Of a DNA stretch of 64,000 bases, positions 1 to 10,933 are shown one piece after another. Origin of the DNA: Bufo bufo. Taxonomy: Eukaryota; Chordata; Amphibia; Anura; Bufonidae. Within the stretch, counting starts at the first letter, position 1, and each line of letters starts with the position of its first letter. Position numbers and translations under genes: made by a program. The notes under the pieces were generated by a model. It saw only the letters and a list, made by a program, of their open reading frames with translations. It did no database searches and was not told where the DNA came from. Location of the stretch: assembly GCF_905171765.1 (NCBI RefSeq), contig NC_053391.1, forward strand, positions 263,083,918-263,147,917. Direction: 5' to 3'.

Positions 1-1070
1 CAATATAATCAATTTTTTCCAGGAGTAAAACAAGGGTTAACTGCCAAACAAAACTCAAAATGAGTTGCCCCGATTCTGTAGTTTTCAGAAACACCCCATA
101 TGTGGTTGTAAACTACTGTTTGGCCGAACGGTAGCACATAGAAGGAGGGGAACACCATATGGGTTTTGGAAGGCAGATTTTGCAGGACTGGTTTTGTTTA
201 TACCATGTCCCATTTGAAGCCCCCTGTTGCACCCCGAGAATAGAAATTTCAAAAAAGTGACTCCATCTAAGAAAGTACACCCCTCAAGGTATTCAAAACT
301 GGGTTTACAAACTTTGTTAACCCTTTAGTTGTTCCACAAGAGTTAATAGCAGATGGAGAAACAATTTTGAAATTTCTATTTTTTGGAAAATTTTCCAATA
401 TAATAAATTTTTTCCAGGAGTAAAACAAGGGTTAACTGCCAAACAAAACTCAAAATGGGTTGCCCCGATTCTGTAGTTTGCAGAAACACCCCATATGTGG
501 TCGTAAACTACTGTTTGGCCGAATGGGAGCACATAGAAGGAGGCGAACACCATATGGGTTTTGGAAGGCAGATTTTGCAGGACTCGTTTTGTTTATACCA
601 TGTTCTATTTGAAGCCCCCTGTTGCACCCCTAGAATAGAAATTTCAAAAAAGTGACTCCATCTAAGAAAGTACACCCCTCAAGGTATTCAAAACTGGGTT
701 TACAAACTTTGTTAACCCTTTAGGTGTTCCACAAGAGTTAATGGCAGATGGAGAAACAATTTTGAAATTTCTATTTTTTGGAAAATTTTTCATTTTAACC
801 CTTACTTTATTACTGGAAAAAATGGGTTAACAGCCAAACAAAACTCAAAATGGGTTGCCCTGATTCTGTAGTTTGCAGAAACACCCCATATGTGGTCGTA
901 AACTACTATTTGGCTAAACGGCAGGACATAGAAGAAGGGGAACGCCATATGGTTTTTGAAAGGCAGATTTTGCTGGACTGGTTTATTGACACCATGTACC
1001 CTTTCAAGCCCCCTGATGCACCCCTAAAGTAGAAACTCCATAAAAGTGACCCCATCTAGGAAACTACGGG
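1..1070 (+). repeat. 395-bp tandem repeat, about 2.7 copies, in the PB1 tail
   Basis: Successive copies keep exact spacing. The phrase GGTTGCCC(C/T)GATTCTG (GAGTTGCCCC in the first copy) recurs near 58, 453 and 848. The phrase AACCCTTTAG(G/T)TGTTCCACA recurs at 319 and 714. Spacing is 395 bases each time. Copies differ by only a few percent, so the array is young or homogenised. The same unit appears singly at 22600-23400 and 36500-36900 inside other piggyBac-like elements. Confidence 0.85.
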
Positions 1071-1189
1071 ATAAGGTGGTTGTTGTTTTGGGACTATTTT
1101 TGGGGTAAATTAGATTTTTGGTTGCTCTATATTACTCTTTTTTGAGGCAATGTAACAAAAAAATTTAATTCTATAATTGTTTCTACATT

Positions 1190-1560
1190 CGCTATTTAGT
1201 TTTGTGGAACACCTAAAGGGTTAACATAGTTTGTAAAGTAACTTTTGAATACCTTGAGGGGTGTAGTTTCTTAGATGGGGTCACTTTTTTGGAGTTTCTA
1301 GTCTAGGCTACATCAGGGGGAGCTTCTAATGGGACATGGTGTCAAAAAAAAAACTGTCCATCAAAATCTGCCTTCCAGAAACCGTATGGAGTTCCCTTCG
1401 TTCTATGCCCTGCCGTGTGGCTATATAGCCATTTACGACCACATATGGGGTGTTTCTGCAAACTACAGAATCAGGGCCATAAATATTGAGTTTTGTTTGG
1501 CTGTTAACCCTTGCTTTATTACCGGCAAAAAGGATTCAAATGGAAATTTTGCCCAAAAAT
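1190..1560 (-). repeat. inverted copy of the 395-bp unit
   Basis: Reading the minus strand from about 1560 back to 1190 recovers the same order of motifs as in the direct units at 320-1070: a GTTAACAGCCAAAC-like block, a CATATGTGGTCGTAAA block, a GACACCATGTCCCATT block, then the GTTAACCCTTTAGGTGTTCC block. The direct array and this copy form a large hairpin with its loop around 1070-1190. Confidence 0.8.
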
Positions 1561-1702
1561 GGGTGTTTTGGCACCGTTTTTATTTTATATTTTTAACACC
1601 GTTCATCCGAGGCGTTTGGGCAAAAGTTATTTTTATAGCGACGACTTTTACACACGCGACGATGCCCAATATGTATGGTTCTCAGACTTTGGAGACACTA
1701 AG

Positions 1703-1843
1703 CAGGCATCCTAAAAACTGCGGCCCTCCAGATGTTGTAAAACTACAATTCCCACCATGCCCTGCTGATGGCTGTAGGTTGCCTGGGCATGCTGGGAGTT
1801 ATAGTTTTACAACATCTGGAGGGCCGCAGTTTGAGGATGCCTG
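1703..1843. mobile_element. hAT-like palindromic MITE
   Basis: A 141-bp hairpin. Its ends are CAGGCATCCT...GGATGCCTG. The inner arms (CTGCGGCCCTCCAGATGTTG and its complement) extend the pairing to roughly 60 bp each side of a short loop near 1773. Flanks are near-duplicated (CACTAAG left, CACTAAA right), as expected for an imperfect 8-bp hAT target duplication. It carries no gene. Confidence 0.8.
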
Positions 1844-1951
1844 CACTAAAACTAATATTTTTTTGGGGAAAAAAAATTGTTTCCGTGTCTCCAAAGTCTG
1901 AGAGACATAGTTTTTTATGTTCTCTAGTGGACTGTTGGGGATTATAAAAAT

Positions 1952-3745
1952 TTAGTACTCCATGGAAGTGTGATACTCCCTGAAGCAATCGATAACGCAG
2001 AGGCCCGGATGATCGGGGCAAGTGTCGCACTGAGTGGTGGTGTCCTTCCGTATCCCCCTCCTGCGACACACTCTGCACTTTTTTTGGGTTCGTCCCTTCT
2101 TTCCAGTATGGGGGACCACACCTGGAAAGTGTTGGCCAGGGACGATCCGGGCGCCTCCAATTCCCGAGGTACTCCGGCCTGCTCTTTCCCGGTCCGAAAA
2201 GATCAGGTCCTTGAGGACTGCCTCATAGAACTGGAGGAATGTCCCTGTGCTGCCAGCGCTTCGGGATAGTACAAAAGAGTTGTACATGGCAACCTGCACC
2301 AAGTAGACCGCAACTTTTTTGTACCATGCCCGGGTTTTGCGCATGGCGTTATATGGCGTGAGGACTTGATCAGAGAGATCAACTCCTCCCATATACCGAT
2401 TGTAGTCGACGATACAATCGGGCTTGAGGACCGTTGCCGCGGTACCTCGCACAGGGACAGGGGTGGTGCTGTTACCGTGGATTGTGGACAGCATAAGGAC
2501 ATCCCTCTTGTCCTTATACCTGACCAGCAACAGGTTTCCACTGGTAAGGGCACGGGTCTCACCCCTGGGGATAGGTACCTGGAGGGGGTAGGCAGAGAGG
2601 CCGCGTTGATTTTTCCGCACGGTCCCACAAGCGAACGTGGATCTGGCGGCAAGGGACCTGAACAGGGGAATGCTGGTATAAAAGTTGTCCACGTACAAGT
2701 GGTAACCGTTATCCAGCAGTGGGTACATAAGGTCCCACACGAGTTTCCCGCTAACACCCAGAGTGGGGGGACATTCTGGGGGTTGAATACGGGAATCTCG
2801 CCCCTCGTACACACGAAATTTGTAAGTGTACCCTGAGGTACTCTCACAAATTTTGTATAGCTTCACGCCATACCTCGCCCGCTTTGTGGGAATATATTGG
2901 CGGAAACGGAGTCTCCCCTTGAACGCAACGAGAGACTCATCAACTGCGACCTCCCTTCCAGGTACGTAGGCCTGCTGAAATGTGGCCCCAAAGTGATCGA
3001 TGACCGGCCGTATCTTATACAGCCGGTCATAGGCAGGATGACCTTGGGGTGGACATGCTGCATTATCGGAATAATGCAGACATTTCCGGATGGCCTCAAA
3101 CCGGGGACGTGTCATGACCATACTGTACAGTGGGGTCTGGTATAGGACGTCCCCACTCCAGTATTGCCTGACACTAGGTTTTTGGACTAGACCCATATGC
3201 AGCACGAGGTTCCAAAATGTCCTCATCTCGGCTGCACTGACCGGCGTCCAGCCACCGGGTCTAGCCAAAAATGAGCCTGGGTTTTGAGCGATGAACTGTT
3301 GGGCGTACAGATTCGTCTGCTCCACCATCAGATTCACTAGTGGGTTACTGAAAAAAAAACTAAAATAGTCAATTTCAGTAAACCCTACTGTGGGAATCTG
3401 GATTACAGGATTGCCAGCAAAATCCGGAATCTCAGGCTCAAAGTCCACTGGGGGACACCAACTAAGTTAATCGGCAGGGGGCTCCGGTGGGCTTATTTGG
3501 TGGGCCGGGAAACCAGTACGAACCCCAGGGCGGCTCGTACTAGGGTGGGCCACAGGATCCCTAGCATGTGGGGCCCCTGGCTCCGCCTGGCGGCGTCTCC
3601 GCCGCCTTGGTGGCTCATCGTCATCAGATGATGATGAGGAGGATGCGGATGATAAAAGGAACGTGGGGTCATCCTCACTGGGGCTCTCAGAGTCGGAGGC
3701 AATCTGGGCGTATGCCTCCTCGGCCGAGAACATCCGGCGGGCCAT
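1952..3745 (-). pseudogene. piggyBac transposase (PB1), one in-frame stop
   Basis: A piggyBac (DDE_Tnp_1_7) transposase, which excises and inserts DNA at TTAA. From ATG at 3745 the frame runs 597 residues to 1952 except for one TAA at 3467-3469. The N-terminal piece (92 residues, MARRMFSAEEAYAQ...) is acidic and Ser-rich, then Arg-rich. The main piece (498 residues counted from a GTG at 3448) holds the catalytic Asp residues: VAVDESL (D170), YVDNFYTS (D254), GGVDLSDQ (D357 and D360). The C-terminus has a Cys-rich zinc-binding domain from residue 458 (CRVCRRRG...CDTC...C...C). Length is typical of the family. The stop lies between the acidic tail and the core. At the matching point the homologous fragment at 50530-51003 has a Glu codon, so this is a nonsense mutation, not a real end. 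An internal start is possible but would lose the N-terminal tail. Confidence 0.9.
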
Positions 3746-4761
3746 GGGTGTGTGTGCGTGTATGTGTGCGTGTGTGGAAATCTTTATTATATGTGCGTGT
3801 GTGTGGGGGCAACGGGTGTTCGAGTACTAAAAAAGGCAAAAAAAGAAAGGGCAAGTGTTAGGAAAAAAAAAGTTCAAACTTGCTGATCAGCGGTACAACG
3901 CTGATCAGCGGTCGGTGGGGCGGGCAATGCGCTAACACTGGACGGACGCTAAAAAGTGCCGGCCAGTCAGCGCACGCAGAAAAAAAAAAAAGTAGTGGTA
4001 AGGGGGCTGGTGGTCAGGGGAGGGGGGGCTGGTGGTGGGGAAGGGGGGTGGGGTGGGGGTCTGATGGTGGGGGGGCAAGTGGCAGGGGGGGGTCTGATGG
4101 ATGGATCAAAGAAAGTTTGGAATACAATTATTTTTATTTTTTTTCCTAACTTTTCCCTTCTTTCCCTGCCTAACGGTGCCTCTCCCTCACTGACCCTAAC
4201 CTACCTGGGTGGCGATGGGTGCAGGAGGGTGATGGATGCCGATTAGGGGGACACAGGAGCTGGTGCTGGACGATGCTGCACGGTCAGGGTGCTGGACAGG
4301 AAGAGGAGGGGAGAGAGGAGCGCAGGAAGTTTGAATCTCGCGCCTCTCTCCCCTGCACCAATTAGCACCCTGGACAGCGGCATTCAGCACCAGAGCCAGC
4401 ACCGCCTCTTCAAATCCTCGGACTGCGATAGGTGGTGTATAATTACGCCACCGATCGCAGTCTTTTTCCGGTTCATCGGGTCACAGGACACCCGAATGGA
4501 CCGGAAACGCAGAAAACCGCAGGTCTGAATTGACCTGCGGTTTTCTGCGATCGTCGATGCGGGGGGGGGGGGGGGGTCAAATGACCTCCCCCTGCATTGT
4601 TACGGGATGCCGGCTGAATGATTTCAGCCGAAATCCCGTTCCGATTAACCCCTGGGGCGCCGGAATACCGATTTCAAGTTAGGACGTACCGGTACGCCCT
4701 GAGTCCTTAAGGACTCGGGAAATAGGGCGTACCGATACGCCCTGCGTCCTTAAGGGGTTAA

Positions 4762-5187
4762 GGAGTTAAAGCTCATCTACAGCAGTGAAAATAAATGGCT
4801 GGGTTGTTGTGGAAACCTGTATGTGGAGGCTGAAGGACCTGAGAGCTTCTATTCGCTGATAAGGGTCATGTGATCAAGCTTCTATTGGCTAATGCATTTT
4901 TGGGGAATATCTCAGGAACAGTACGTCATAGAGAGCTGAGAGCTATTCCAAAACCTTCCCAGGCACCTGATGTACCTGTGTGCCAAATTTTGTGATTGTT
5001 AATGCGACGGTGCGGATTCCTTTAGTGGACACACACACACACAATCAGCTTTATATATTATATATACACACACACACTATTTACCACAAATGTTTTTTTA
5101 CAAAAAAAAACACTGAAAACTGATGACAGATGTGATCATTAGAATATATGGTGCTGATCAGTGCTCAGTGGGTGCAGGACATACGCA
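4762..5187. other. no gene; simple repeats
   Basis: Non-coding. Contains a CA run at about 5028-5043, a TA-rich run at 5052-5075 and a second short CA run. The sequence before them resembles the 3' tail of a degraded LINE, but no protein piece supports that. Confidence 0.3.
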
Positions 5188-6019
5188 CAGTGGCGTCGCC
5201 AAGCGGTACCAGAGGGGGCCACAACCCCCCTACATCACACTGTGCCCCCCCAACTGAGCAGCTAGGGGGCGGCAGCCGCCGCAGGGCACAGGAAGATGAG
5301 TGCGTCCACAAGCGCTCATCTCCATAGTCATCTGTATCGCCGTCCTCAGGACAGCGATACAGTTGCCTGTGCTAGTGCGGTGGGGCAGGGGAGGGAGAGG
5401 CGTGTCCCTTTCCCTTCCTCTAATAGGCTGCAGGCACTAGGCCGGCAGCCTGTTAGAGGCCGGCGCCTCTAACAGGCTGCCGGCACTCCGGTCGTCACAT
5501 AATCTTTTACCACGGTGATGGATCATGTGATGACCGGAGTGACGTCACCACAGGTCCTTTTCCTGCACACAGCTAAGATGAAGACAGAAGAGATGCCGGG
5601 CTGCGCGAGCAAATGGATTAAGGTGAGTTAAATTATTTTTTAACCCCTCCAGCGCTATTTTACTATGCATTCTGTATTAAGAATGCTATTATTTTCCCTT
5701 ATAACCATGTTATAAGGGGAAATAATAATGATCGGGTCTCCATCCCGATCGTCTCCTAGCAACCGTGCGTGAAAATCGCACCGCATCCGCACTTGCTTGC
5801 GATTTTCAAAGCAGCCCCATTCACTTCTATGGGCCTGCGTTGTGTGGAAAACGCACAATATAGAGCATGCTGCGATTTTCACGCAACGCATAAGTGATGC
5901 GTGAAAATCACAGCTCATGTGCACAGCCCCATAGAAGTAAATGGGTCCAGATTCAGTGCAGGTGCAATGCGTTCACCTCCCGCATTGCACCCGCGCGGAA
6001 TACTCGCCCGTGTGAACTC

Positions 6020-6250
6020 AGCCTTATAGGGAGGGGGATCTGTGGATGACACTGTTATGGAGGGGGATCTGTGGATGACACTGTCATGGGGGGATCTGTG
6101 GATGACACATGATGCTATATACGGTATGTGTCATCCACAGATCCCCCCATAGCAGTGTCATCCACAGATCCCCCTCCATAGCAGTGTCATCCACAGATCC
6201 CCCTCCCTATAACAGTGTCATCCACAGATCCACCTCCCTATAAGTGTCAT
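6020..6250. repeat. minisatellite, unit about 28-30 bp (TCCACAGATCCCCCTCC)
   Basis: Units of ATCTGTGGATGACACTGT then, after a turn at about 6110-6130, the complement (GTGTCATCCACAGATCCCC) repeated four or five times. The turn makes a hairpin. Closely related units occur at 21840-22075 and 49060-49480. Confidence 0.8.
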
Positions 6251-6377
6251 CCACAGGCAACTAGGACATGTTGAAATCTGAGTGATTTATTATTTATTTA
6301 TTTTAAACCACAGACAGCAGGACTTTTCTTCCCTGTTGCGGTTTTAGCTATTATGTAAAGTATCGCAGCATTTCTAA

Positions 6378-6725
6378 GGGTACTTTCACACTTGCGGCAG
6401 GACGGATTTGACATGCTGTTCACCATGTCTGATCCGTTCTTCCGCTATTTCGCCATGCCGGCGCTCCGTCCCCATTGACTATAATGGGGACGGGGGCGGA
6501 GCTCCGGCGCAGCACGGCGAAAGCCGCCGGACTAAAAAGTCCTGCATGTCCGACTTTTTAGTCCGGCGGTTTTTGCCGTGCACCGCCGTGCTGCGGCGGA
6601 GCTCCGCCCCCGTCCCCATTATAGTCAATGGGGACGGAGCAGCGGTCCGGCGAAATAGCGGAAGGACGGATCCGACATGGTGAACAGCATGTCGGATCCG
6701 TCCTGCCGCAAGTGTGAAAGTAGCC
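6378..6725. mobile_element. Harbinger-like palindromic MITE
   Basis: A near-perfect palindrome of 348 bp centred near 6550. The ends are GGGTACTTTCACACTTGCGG and the complement ending GTGTGAAAGTAGCC, with a 3-bp TAA on both sides (6375-6377 and 6726-6728). A 3-bp TWA duplication with such ends fits PIF/Harbinger MITEs. It sits inside the hAT-like element 5188-6832. Confidence 0.7.
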
Positions 6726-6840
6726 TAAGCATACTTGTGTAAATGTATTGTTGTTATAGCTCCCCCCCCACCCTACTTTTGACCTGGCCCCCAGTGTGCC
6801 CCCCCAAAATGTGAAAGCTAGAGATGCCACTGCATACGCA

Positions 6841-7674
6841 GGCAGAAGCTGTAGTATAAAAAATTACTACAGTAAAAAAAAAGTAAATGCTAGCTAAAAA
6901 TTTACGGGGTTGTCTGCTTTTTTTATATTGATGCAATAATACGGAATGCATTCTGGTGCACTCCGTTCCCTTCGGTTCAGTTTTGTCCCCATTGACAATG
7001 AATAGGAACAAAACTGAAATGTTTTCCTCCGCTATTGAGATCTTATGACGGATCTCAATAGCTGAAAGGGAAAGCGCAGATATGAAAGTAGCCTAAGTTA
7101 TGTAGAGGCGTCAACCTCTACATAACTTAAGTGCTGGATGTGCAATTTGCTTAAATCCAGCTCCCTCACTAGCATACATTTAAGTAATTTTCTATGCCAA
7201 AAACAGGCGTAGAAAATGATATTTCCAGTGGCGTGAGCAGGGAAAAGATACAGATTTGGCCATAACTCCCCTTTGTGAACGAAAGTATGCCAAAAAGTAC
7301 TTTTCATCATACTTGACGCCCTATGTTGTTCCCATAGAGACACAGCTAGGGGCTCCATAGGAACTAAGGTGTGGCAGCCTCTGTTCCTTCAGGAGGACAG
7401 AGGCTGCCACACACTGCATCGGGCTCCCCAATCCTCACCGGGGGGAGCTGGAGTACACCCAGAAACGGGCACTTCCAGGTTTTTGCTTGTTCAGATACCA
7501 TAGTAAAGTATGACCACAGCATATGAAGGGTTAAATCTCTGCGCCTGGCGTTACCCGCAGTCGCAGACATTAGTCCCGGGTGCCTGCTGTTTTAAGTATC
7601 TTTAATGTCCCGGCCAGCGCTGTATGGTCGGGAAAGGGGTTAAAAGTGACAATAACACCTTTAAAAAAATAATA

Positions 7675-7711
<37 letters not shown>

Positions 7712-8001
7712 CTATAAAAAAAAAACATGGATTAGAAAACGCAGGTGGTGATCAACGCTTGGTGGTTACAGCTCGCACACAGAAAAAGTGGTGCAGAGCT
7801 TGGGTAAAGACAAAAAAAAACACATGACCAAAAAAATATGGTCACCGTTTGTTTGGCGCCTGCTGAAAAGACAGGGATTTGGGCTCAATTTGGGGACCGA
7901 CTAAGGATCAGTAACTGCTGAAGAACAAAAGAAAATAAAAAAATGATCACTGCAGCATTCCCAGAGATTACTTTTTTCAGGGGGGAGGCTGTAAAGCCAT
8001 C
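6841..8001. other. no gene; degraded repeats and a (TA)n run
   Basis: No open frame resembles a known protein. A half MITE end (GAAAGTAGCCTAA) is at about 7083-7096, a short palindrome at about 7100-7130, and a (TA)n tract at about 7678-7707. The piece 7500-7650 resembles the GGTTAA-ended blocks of the piggyBac-like elements. Confidence 0.4.
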
Positions 8002-8004
8002 TTA

Positions 8005-8439
8005 GGCTACTTTCACACTAGCATTTTTTGCGGATCCAAAACGCTTCCGTTACAATAATACAACCGCATGCGTCCGTCATGAACGGATCCGGTTGTAGTA
8101 TGTCTTCTATAGCCATCATTGTCATGAACACCATTGAAAGTCAATGGGGAATGGATCCGTTTTCTATTGTGTCAGAGAAAACAGATCCGTCCCCATTGAC
8201 TTACATTGTGTGTCAGGACGGATCCGTCTTGCTCCGCACCACATTGTGGACAGAAAAATGCTGTTTGTAGCGTTATTCTGTCCGCGATGGGAGCGCAACC
8301 AAACGTAACGCATTTTGGTGCATTCCGTTTTGACCCCATTTACAATGAATGGGGACAAAACTGAAGCGTTTTCCTCTGCTAGTGAGATCCTATGACGGAT
8401 CTCAATAGCGGAATTGAAAACGCTGGTGTGAAAGTAGCC
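8005..8439. mobile_element. Harbinger-like MITE, 435 bp
   Basis: The ends are GGCTACTTTCACACTAGC and GGTGTGAAAGTAGCC with TTA on both sides (8002-8004 and 8440-8442). The inside is a loose palindrome rich in GGATCCGT motifs. Same family as 54885-55319 and the split copy at 43095-43219/54025-54146. Confidence 0.75.
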
Positions 8440-8639
8440 TTACCCCAGTGACCACCAGTAATAGTATGGCGGAGGTCAGGAAGGGGTTAATGACCCACAA
8501 TACACGTACAGCAGATGTCAGGACGGGGTTAAAAGGCAGGTTTGCCATTGAACAGTGTGGGAGAGCTGGGGCAGCTTTGTGCTCAGGCTCCAGCATGGCC
8601 TCCGTCACACTATTCCCTGCAGTAGGTGCAGATGTGGTG

Positions 8640-9126
8640 GATGGATATGACCTCTTTCGGCCGCGGATTTCTGGTTGGAATCCCGCGGACCGGGCGGTGG
8701 ATTGGCCCTGTTTGATCAGGTGAAGGTCTATAGGAACTCATGGTGTAGCGGGTAATGTAACGCTACAATGGCAATGCTACAATGAAACTCTCTAAAATTG
8801 AGTCGCTCTCTTCCGGCCTTGTGACCCCAGCAGCTCAGTGTGCCGAGCAGGCTCCTCCCCTTCCAGTACGCCCACGTGACCTCAGGCTGTTACGCTTTGG
8901 ACTGTACCATTTCCCTCCTTCCTTTGCTCCTTGTTTGGGATTTCCGTGTAGCAAAGCAACCGGAGTCGGAGGCGGCTAGAAGAGACGGGAAGGAGTGCGA
9001 GTAGCGCCCGGGCAGGTAATCTGTCTCGTTACCTAGTAGTAGTACGGGCGGGGAGCAGGCCGGGATCTCTGGTGTCTTTAGGTAGTAAGAGTTACTGTGT
9101 GCTAATGTCCGCGGCACAGTGCCAGC
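8640..9126 (+). promoter_or_regulatory. candidate CpG-rich, TATA-less promoter and 5' UTR
   Basis: This stretch is unlike its surroundings: GC-rich, many CpGs (near 8655-8700 and 8985-9060), no repeat ends. It includes a CACGTG E-box at about 8872 and a GTAGCAAAGCAACCGGAG motif near 8948 that resembles an RFX X-box beside an ETS-type CCGGA. A possible 5' UTR donor, GGGCAG/GTAATC, lies at about 9016. It directly precedes the candidate coding exon at 9127. The sequence shows only composition and motifs. Promoter activity is inferred. Confidence 0.4.
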
Positions 9127-9174
9127 ATGTGGCAGGGGGATTCGGCCCAGCATACATCTTCTGAAAGGTTCGGG
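9127..9174 (+). CDS. candidate first coding exon of an unrecognised host gene
   Basis: An ATG with A at -3 opens 16 codons (MWQGDSAQHTSSERFG) ending in phase 0 at a strong donor, CGGG/GTAAGT. It follows a CpG-rich region and is not part of any repeat I can see. The next plausible exon on this strand, 56457-56486, also starts in phase 0 and continues the frame. An upstream ATG at about 9105 opens a short overlapping frame that stops before the donor. I do not recognise the protein. Real-exon status is inferred from splice signals and phase only. Confidence 0.4.
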
Positions 9175-9209
9175 GTAAGTTCACACCTTGTGGATGATTT
9201 GTATAGTAA

Positions 9210-10244
9210 GAGTACTTTCACACTAGCGGTTTTCTTTTCCGGCATAGAGTTCCGTCACAGGGGCTCTATACCGGAAAAGAACTGATCAGTTTTATCCTAA
9301 TGCATTCTGAATGGAGAGTAATCCGTTCAGGATGCATCAGGATGTCTTCAGTTCAGTGTTTTTGCCTGATCAGGACAGAGATAAGAGCAGGGGCGGATTG
9401 GGAACTTAAAGTGGCCCTGGAAAAAATACTAAAAGTGGCCCCGTTTTGTAGTCGGGTCCAAATTGATGGAAGGCAGGACCAACACAAGTTGGCCGTGGCC
9501 AGCAATACCGTATTGTGGCACATTATACCACCCCAACAGAGCCAAATACCTCAGTCCCTCACAAAATACTGCCTCCATCAGCACAAAATACATCCTCAAA
9601 AACTTCCAGTGGCCAGCTGTGAGGAGGGCTCAGATGGCCCCTTGGGCATTGGCCCACCGGGAAATTTCCCTGTAAGGTCCATGGCCAATCCGCCCCTGGA
9701 TAAGAATACTTTCACACTAGCGGCATGGACCTCCGACAGGCTGTTCCGTCGCCGGAGCTGCCTGCTGTTTCCGGCAAAACGTATGCAAACTGATGGCATT
9801 TGTCAGATGGATACGGATGCGGATCCGTCTGACAAATGCATTGAAATGCCGGATCCGTCTCTCGGTGTCATCCGGAAAATCGGATCTGGTATACATTTTT
9901 TTATTTATTTTTTGCTTTTTTTTTTTCGGTCTGCGCAATGCCGGATCCATTTTGCCAGAACACTTAATGACAGATCCGGCACTAATACACTTCAATGTAA
10001 ATTAATGCCGGCATTCAGGCAAGTCTTCAGTTTTTTTCGCCGGAGATAAAACCATAGCATGCTACGGTTTTATCTTTTGCCTGATCAGTCAAAATGACTG
10101 AACTGAAGACATCCTGATGCATCCTGAACGGATTACTCTCCATTCAGAATGCATGGGGATATGCCTGATCAGTTCTTTTATGGTATAAAGCCCCTGTGAC
10201 GGAACTCTATGCTGGAAAAGAAAAACGCTAGTGTGAAAGTACCC
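9210..10244. mobile_element. Harbinger-like inverted-repeat element, 1,035 bp, with nested insert
   Basis: The left arm starts GAGTACTTTCACACTAGCGG after TAA (9207-9209). The right arm ends CGCTAGTGTGAAAGTACCC before TAA (10245-10247). The arms pair over about 160 bp through the CCGTCACAGGGGCTCTATACC and GGATGCATCAGGATGTCTTC blocks. A second set of CACACTAGCGG ends near 9710 and at about 10285 shows that another copy is interleaved. A hAT MITE sits at 9388-9698. Confidence 0.7.
9388..9698. mobile_element. hAT MITE with CAGGGGCGGA ends
   Basis: 311 bp with ends CAGGGGCGGATTGGG and CCAATCCGCCCCTG. The flanks GATAAGAG (9380-9387) and GATAAGAA (9699-9706) match at 7 of 8 bases as the target duplication. 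The ends match those of the larger element at 48554-50176, so that family is the likely relative. Confidence 0.85.
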
Positions 10245-10469
10245 TAATGCCACAGCAACTGCCTGCCGGAATCCTCTGCCAAAAGTGTGAAAGTACCCTA
10301 AATCCGGAACCCACCTGTCAGAAGGTTCACTGAAGCCTGTAGGGGGGTAGGGTTAAGATTTATAATTGTGGTACTGTATGGTAGGGTGGGTTCACATGAC
10401 ACGTTTTATGCCTCCATCTGATGTACGCATTAGAAAAAAAAGATGCCAAAACGCAGCACGCCTCGTTCT

Positions 10470-10681
10470 TGTATCTTGCGGTTTTCTGCGGCTGCTACCA
10501 GCAACTAGACGCCCTACTTGCTGGTAGACAGATAATTAGCATATCATAAAAGTACGTTTTTTGCCAAATCTACTAAACGAAAATTATTAATAACATAATG
10601 TATAGCAATATGGCAGGATAGGGATTATAAGTACACAAAAAAAAAAAAAAAGAGTTTAGTGGGGTGACAGAAGCCCTTTAA
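10470..10681. repeat. degraded half copy of the TTAA palindromic MITE
   Basis: Contains TACTTGCTGGTAG, a TTTAGTGGGGTGACAGAAGC block and an end CCCT/TTAA at 10678-10681, matching the right arm of the palindrome at 39187-39893. The left arm is not recognisable. Nothing else is seen from 10250 to 10930. Confidence 0.6.
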
Positions 10682-10933
10682 TATGCGAATGTATTTTATA
10701 CATTCCTTGAAGGAAAGAAAGGCAACATACATGTCATTACCACAGAACTACTGGCTAGGAAGCTGCTGCCTTCTCCTTTGTGTGCTGATCTTCTGCTGAA
10801 GATAGGGCAGTGGCAGGATCCAGGAAGGGGCAGGGGAAGGGGCATTTATTTTAAAACATGATTTCCCTAGTAGAATCCCATAGTCATGTTTAAAGTTTAA
10901 GCTAACAATCTGAGTTTACAAGTTTTTATAGCC

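Larger units (their letters stand above)
1..4757 (-). mobile_element. piggyBac element PB1, 3' end outside the window
   Basis: A long piggyBac-type element on the minus strand. The 5' end is at the right: a terminus ending in GTCCTTAAGGGG followed by target site TTAA at 4758-4761, with subterminal inverted motifs (GGGCGTACC/GGTACGCCC type) at about 4685-4745. The transposase pseudogene lies at 1952-3745. Beyond the gene's 3' end is a long noncoding tail (1-1950) of 395-bp repeats and A/T-rich blocks. The same tail blocks occur in non-autonomous relatives at 22249-25219 and 34602-37373. The stretch 3746-4757 holds the leader: a TG-rich run, G-rich runs near 4010-4090 and 4560-4576, and short palindromes. 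Family assignment is firm from the transposase. The left end is not visible. Confidence 0.85.
5188..6832. mobile_element. non-autonomous hAT-like element, 1,645 bp
   Basis: The ends are CAGTGGCGTCGCCAAGC (left) and GCTAGAGATGCCACTG (right), an imperfect terminal inverted repeat starting CAGTGGC. A perfect 8-bp target duplication, CATACGCA, lies at 5180-5187 and 6833-6840. Together these are diagnostic of hAT-type insertion. There is no transposase inside. The contents are a GC-rich left end, a block shared with 32560-32880, a minisatellite at 6020-6250 and a nested palindromic MITE at 6378-6725. Confidence 0.85.

Noticed and set aside
2203..2847. 214-codon minus-strand frame inside PB1
   Set aside because: Shadow of the transposase gene in another frame; no domain.
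5020..5090. Regulatory Z-DNA element
   Set aside because: Only short CA and TA runs; no supporting context.
9300..10049. 249-codon plus-strand frame
   Set aside because: Runs across a MITE and its nested hAT MITE; no known domain, composition follows the repeats.
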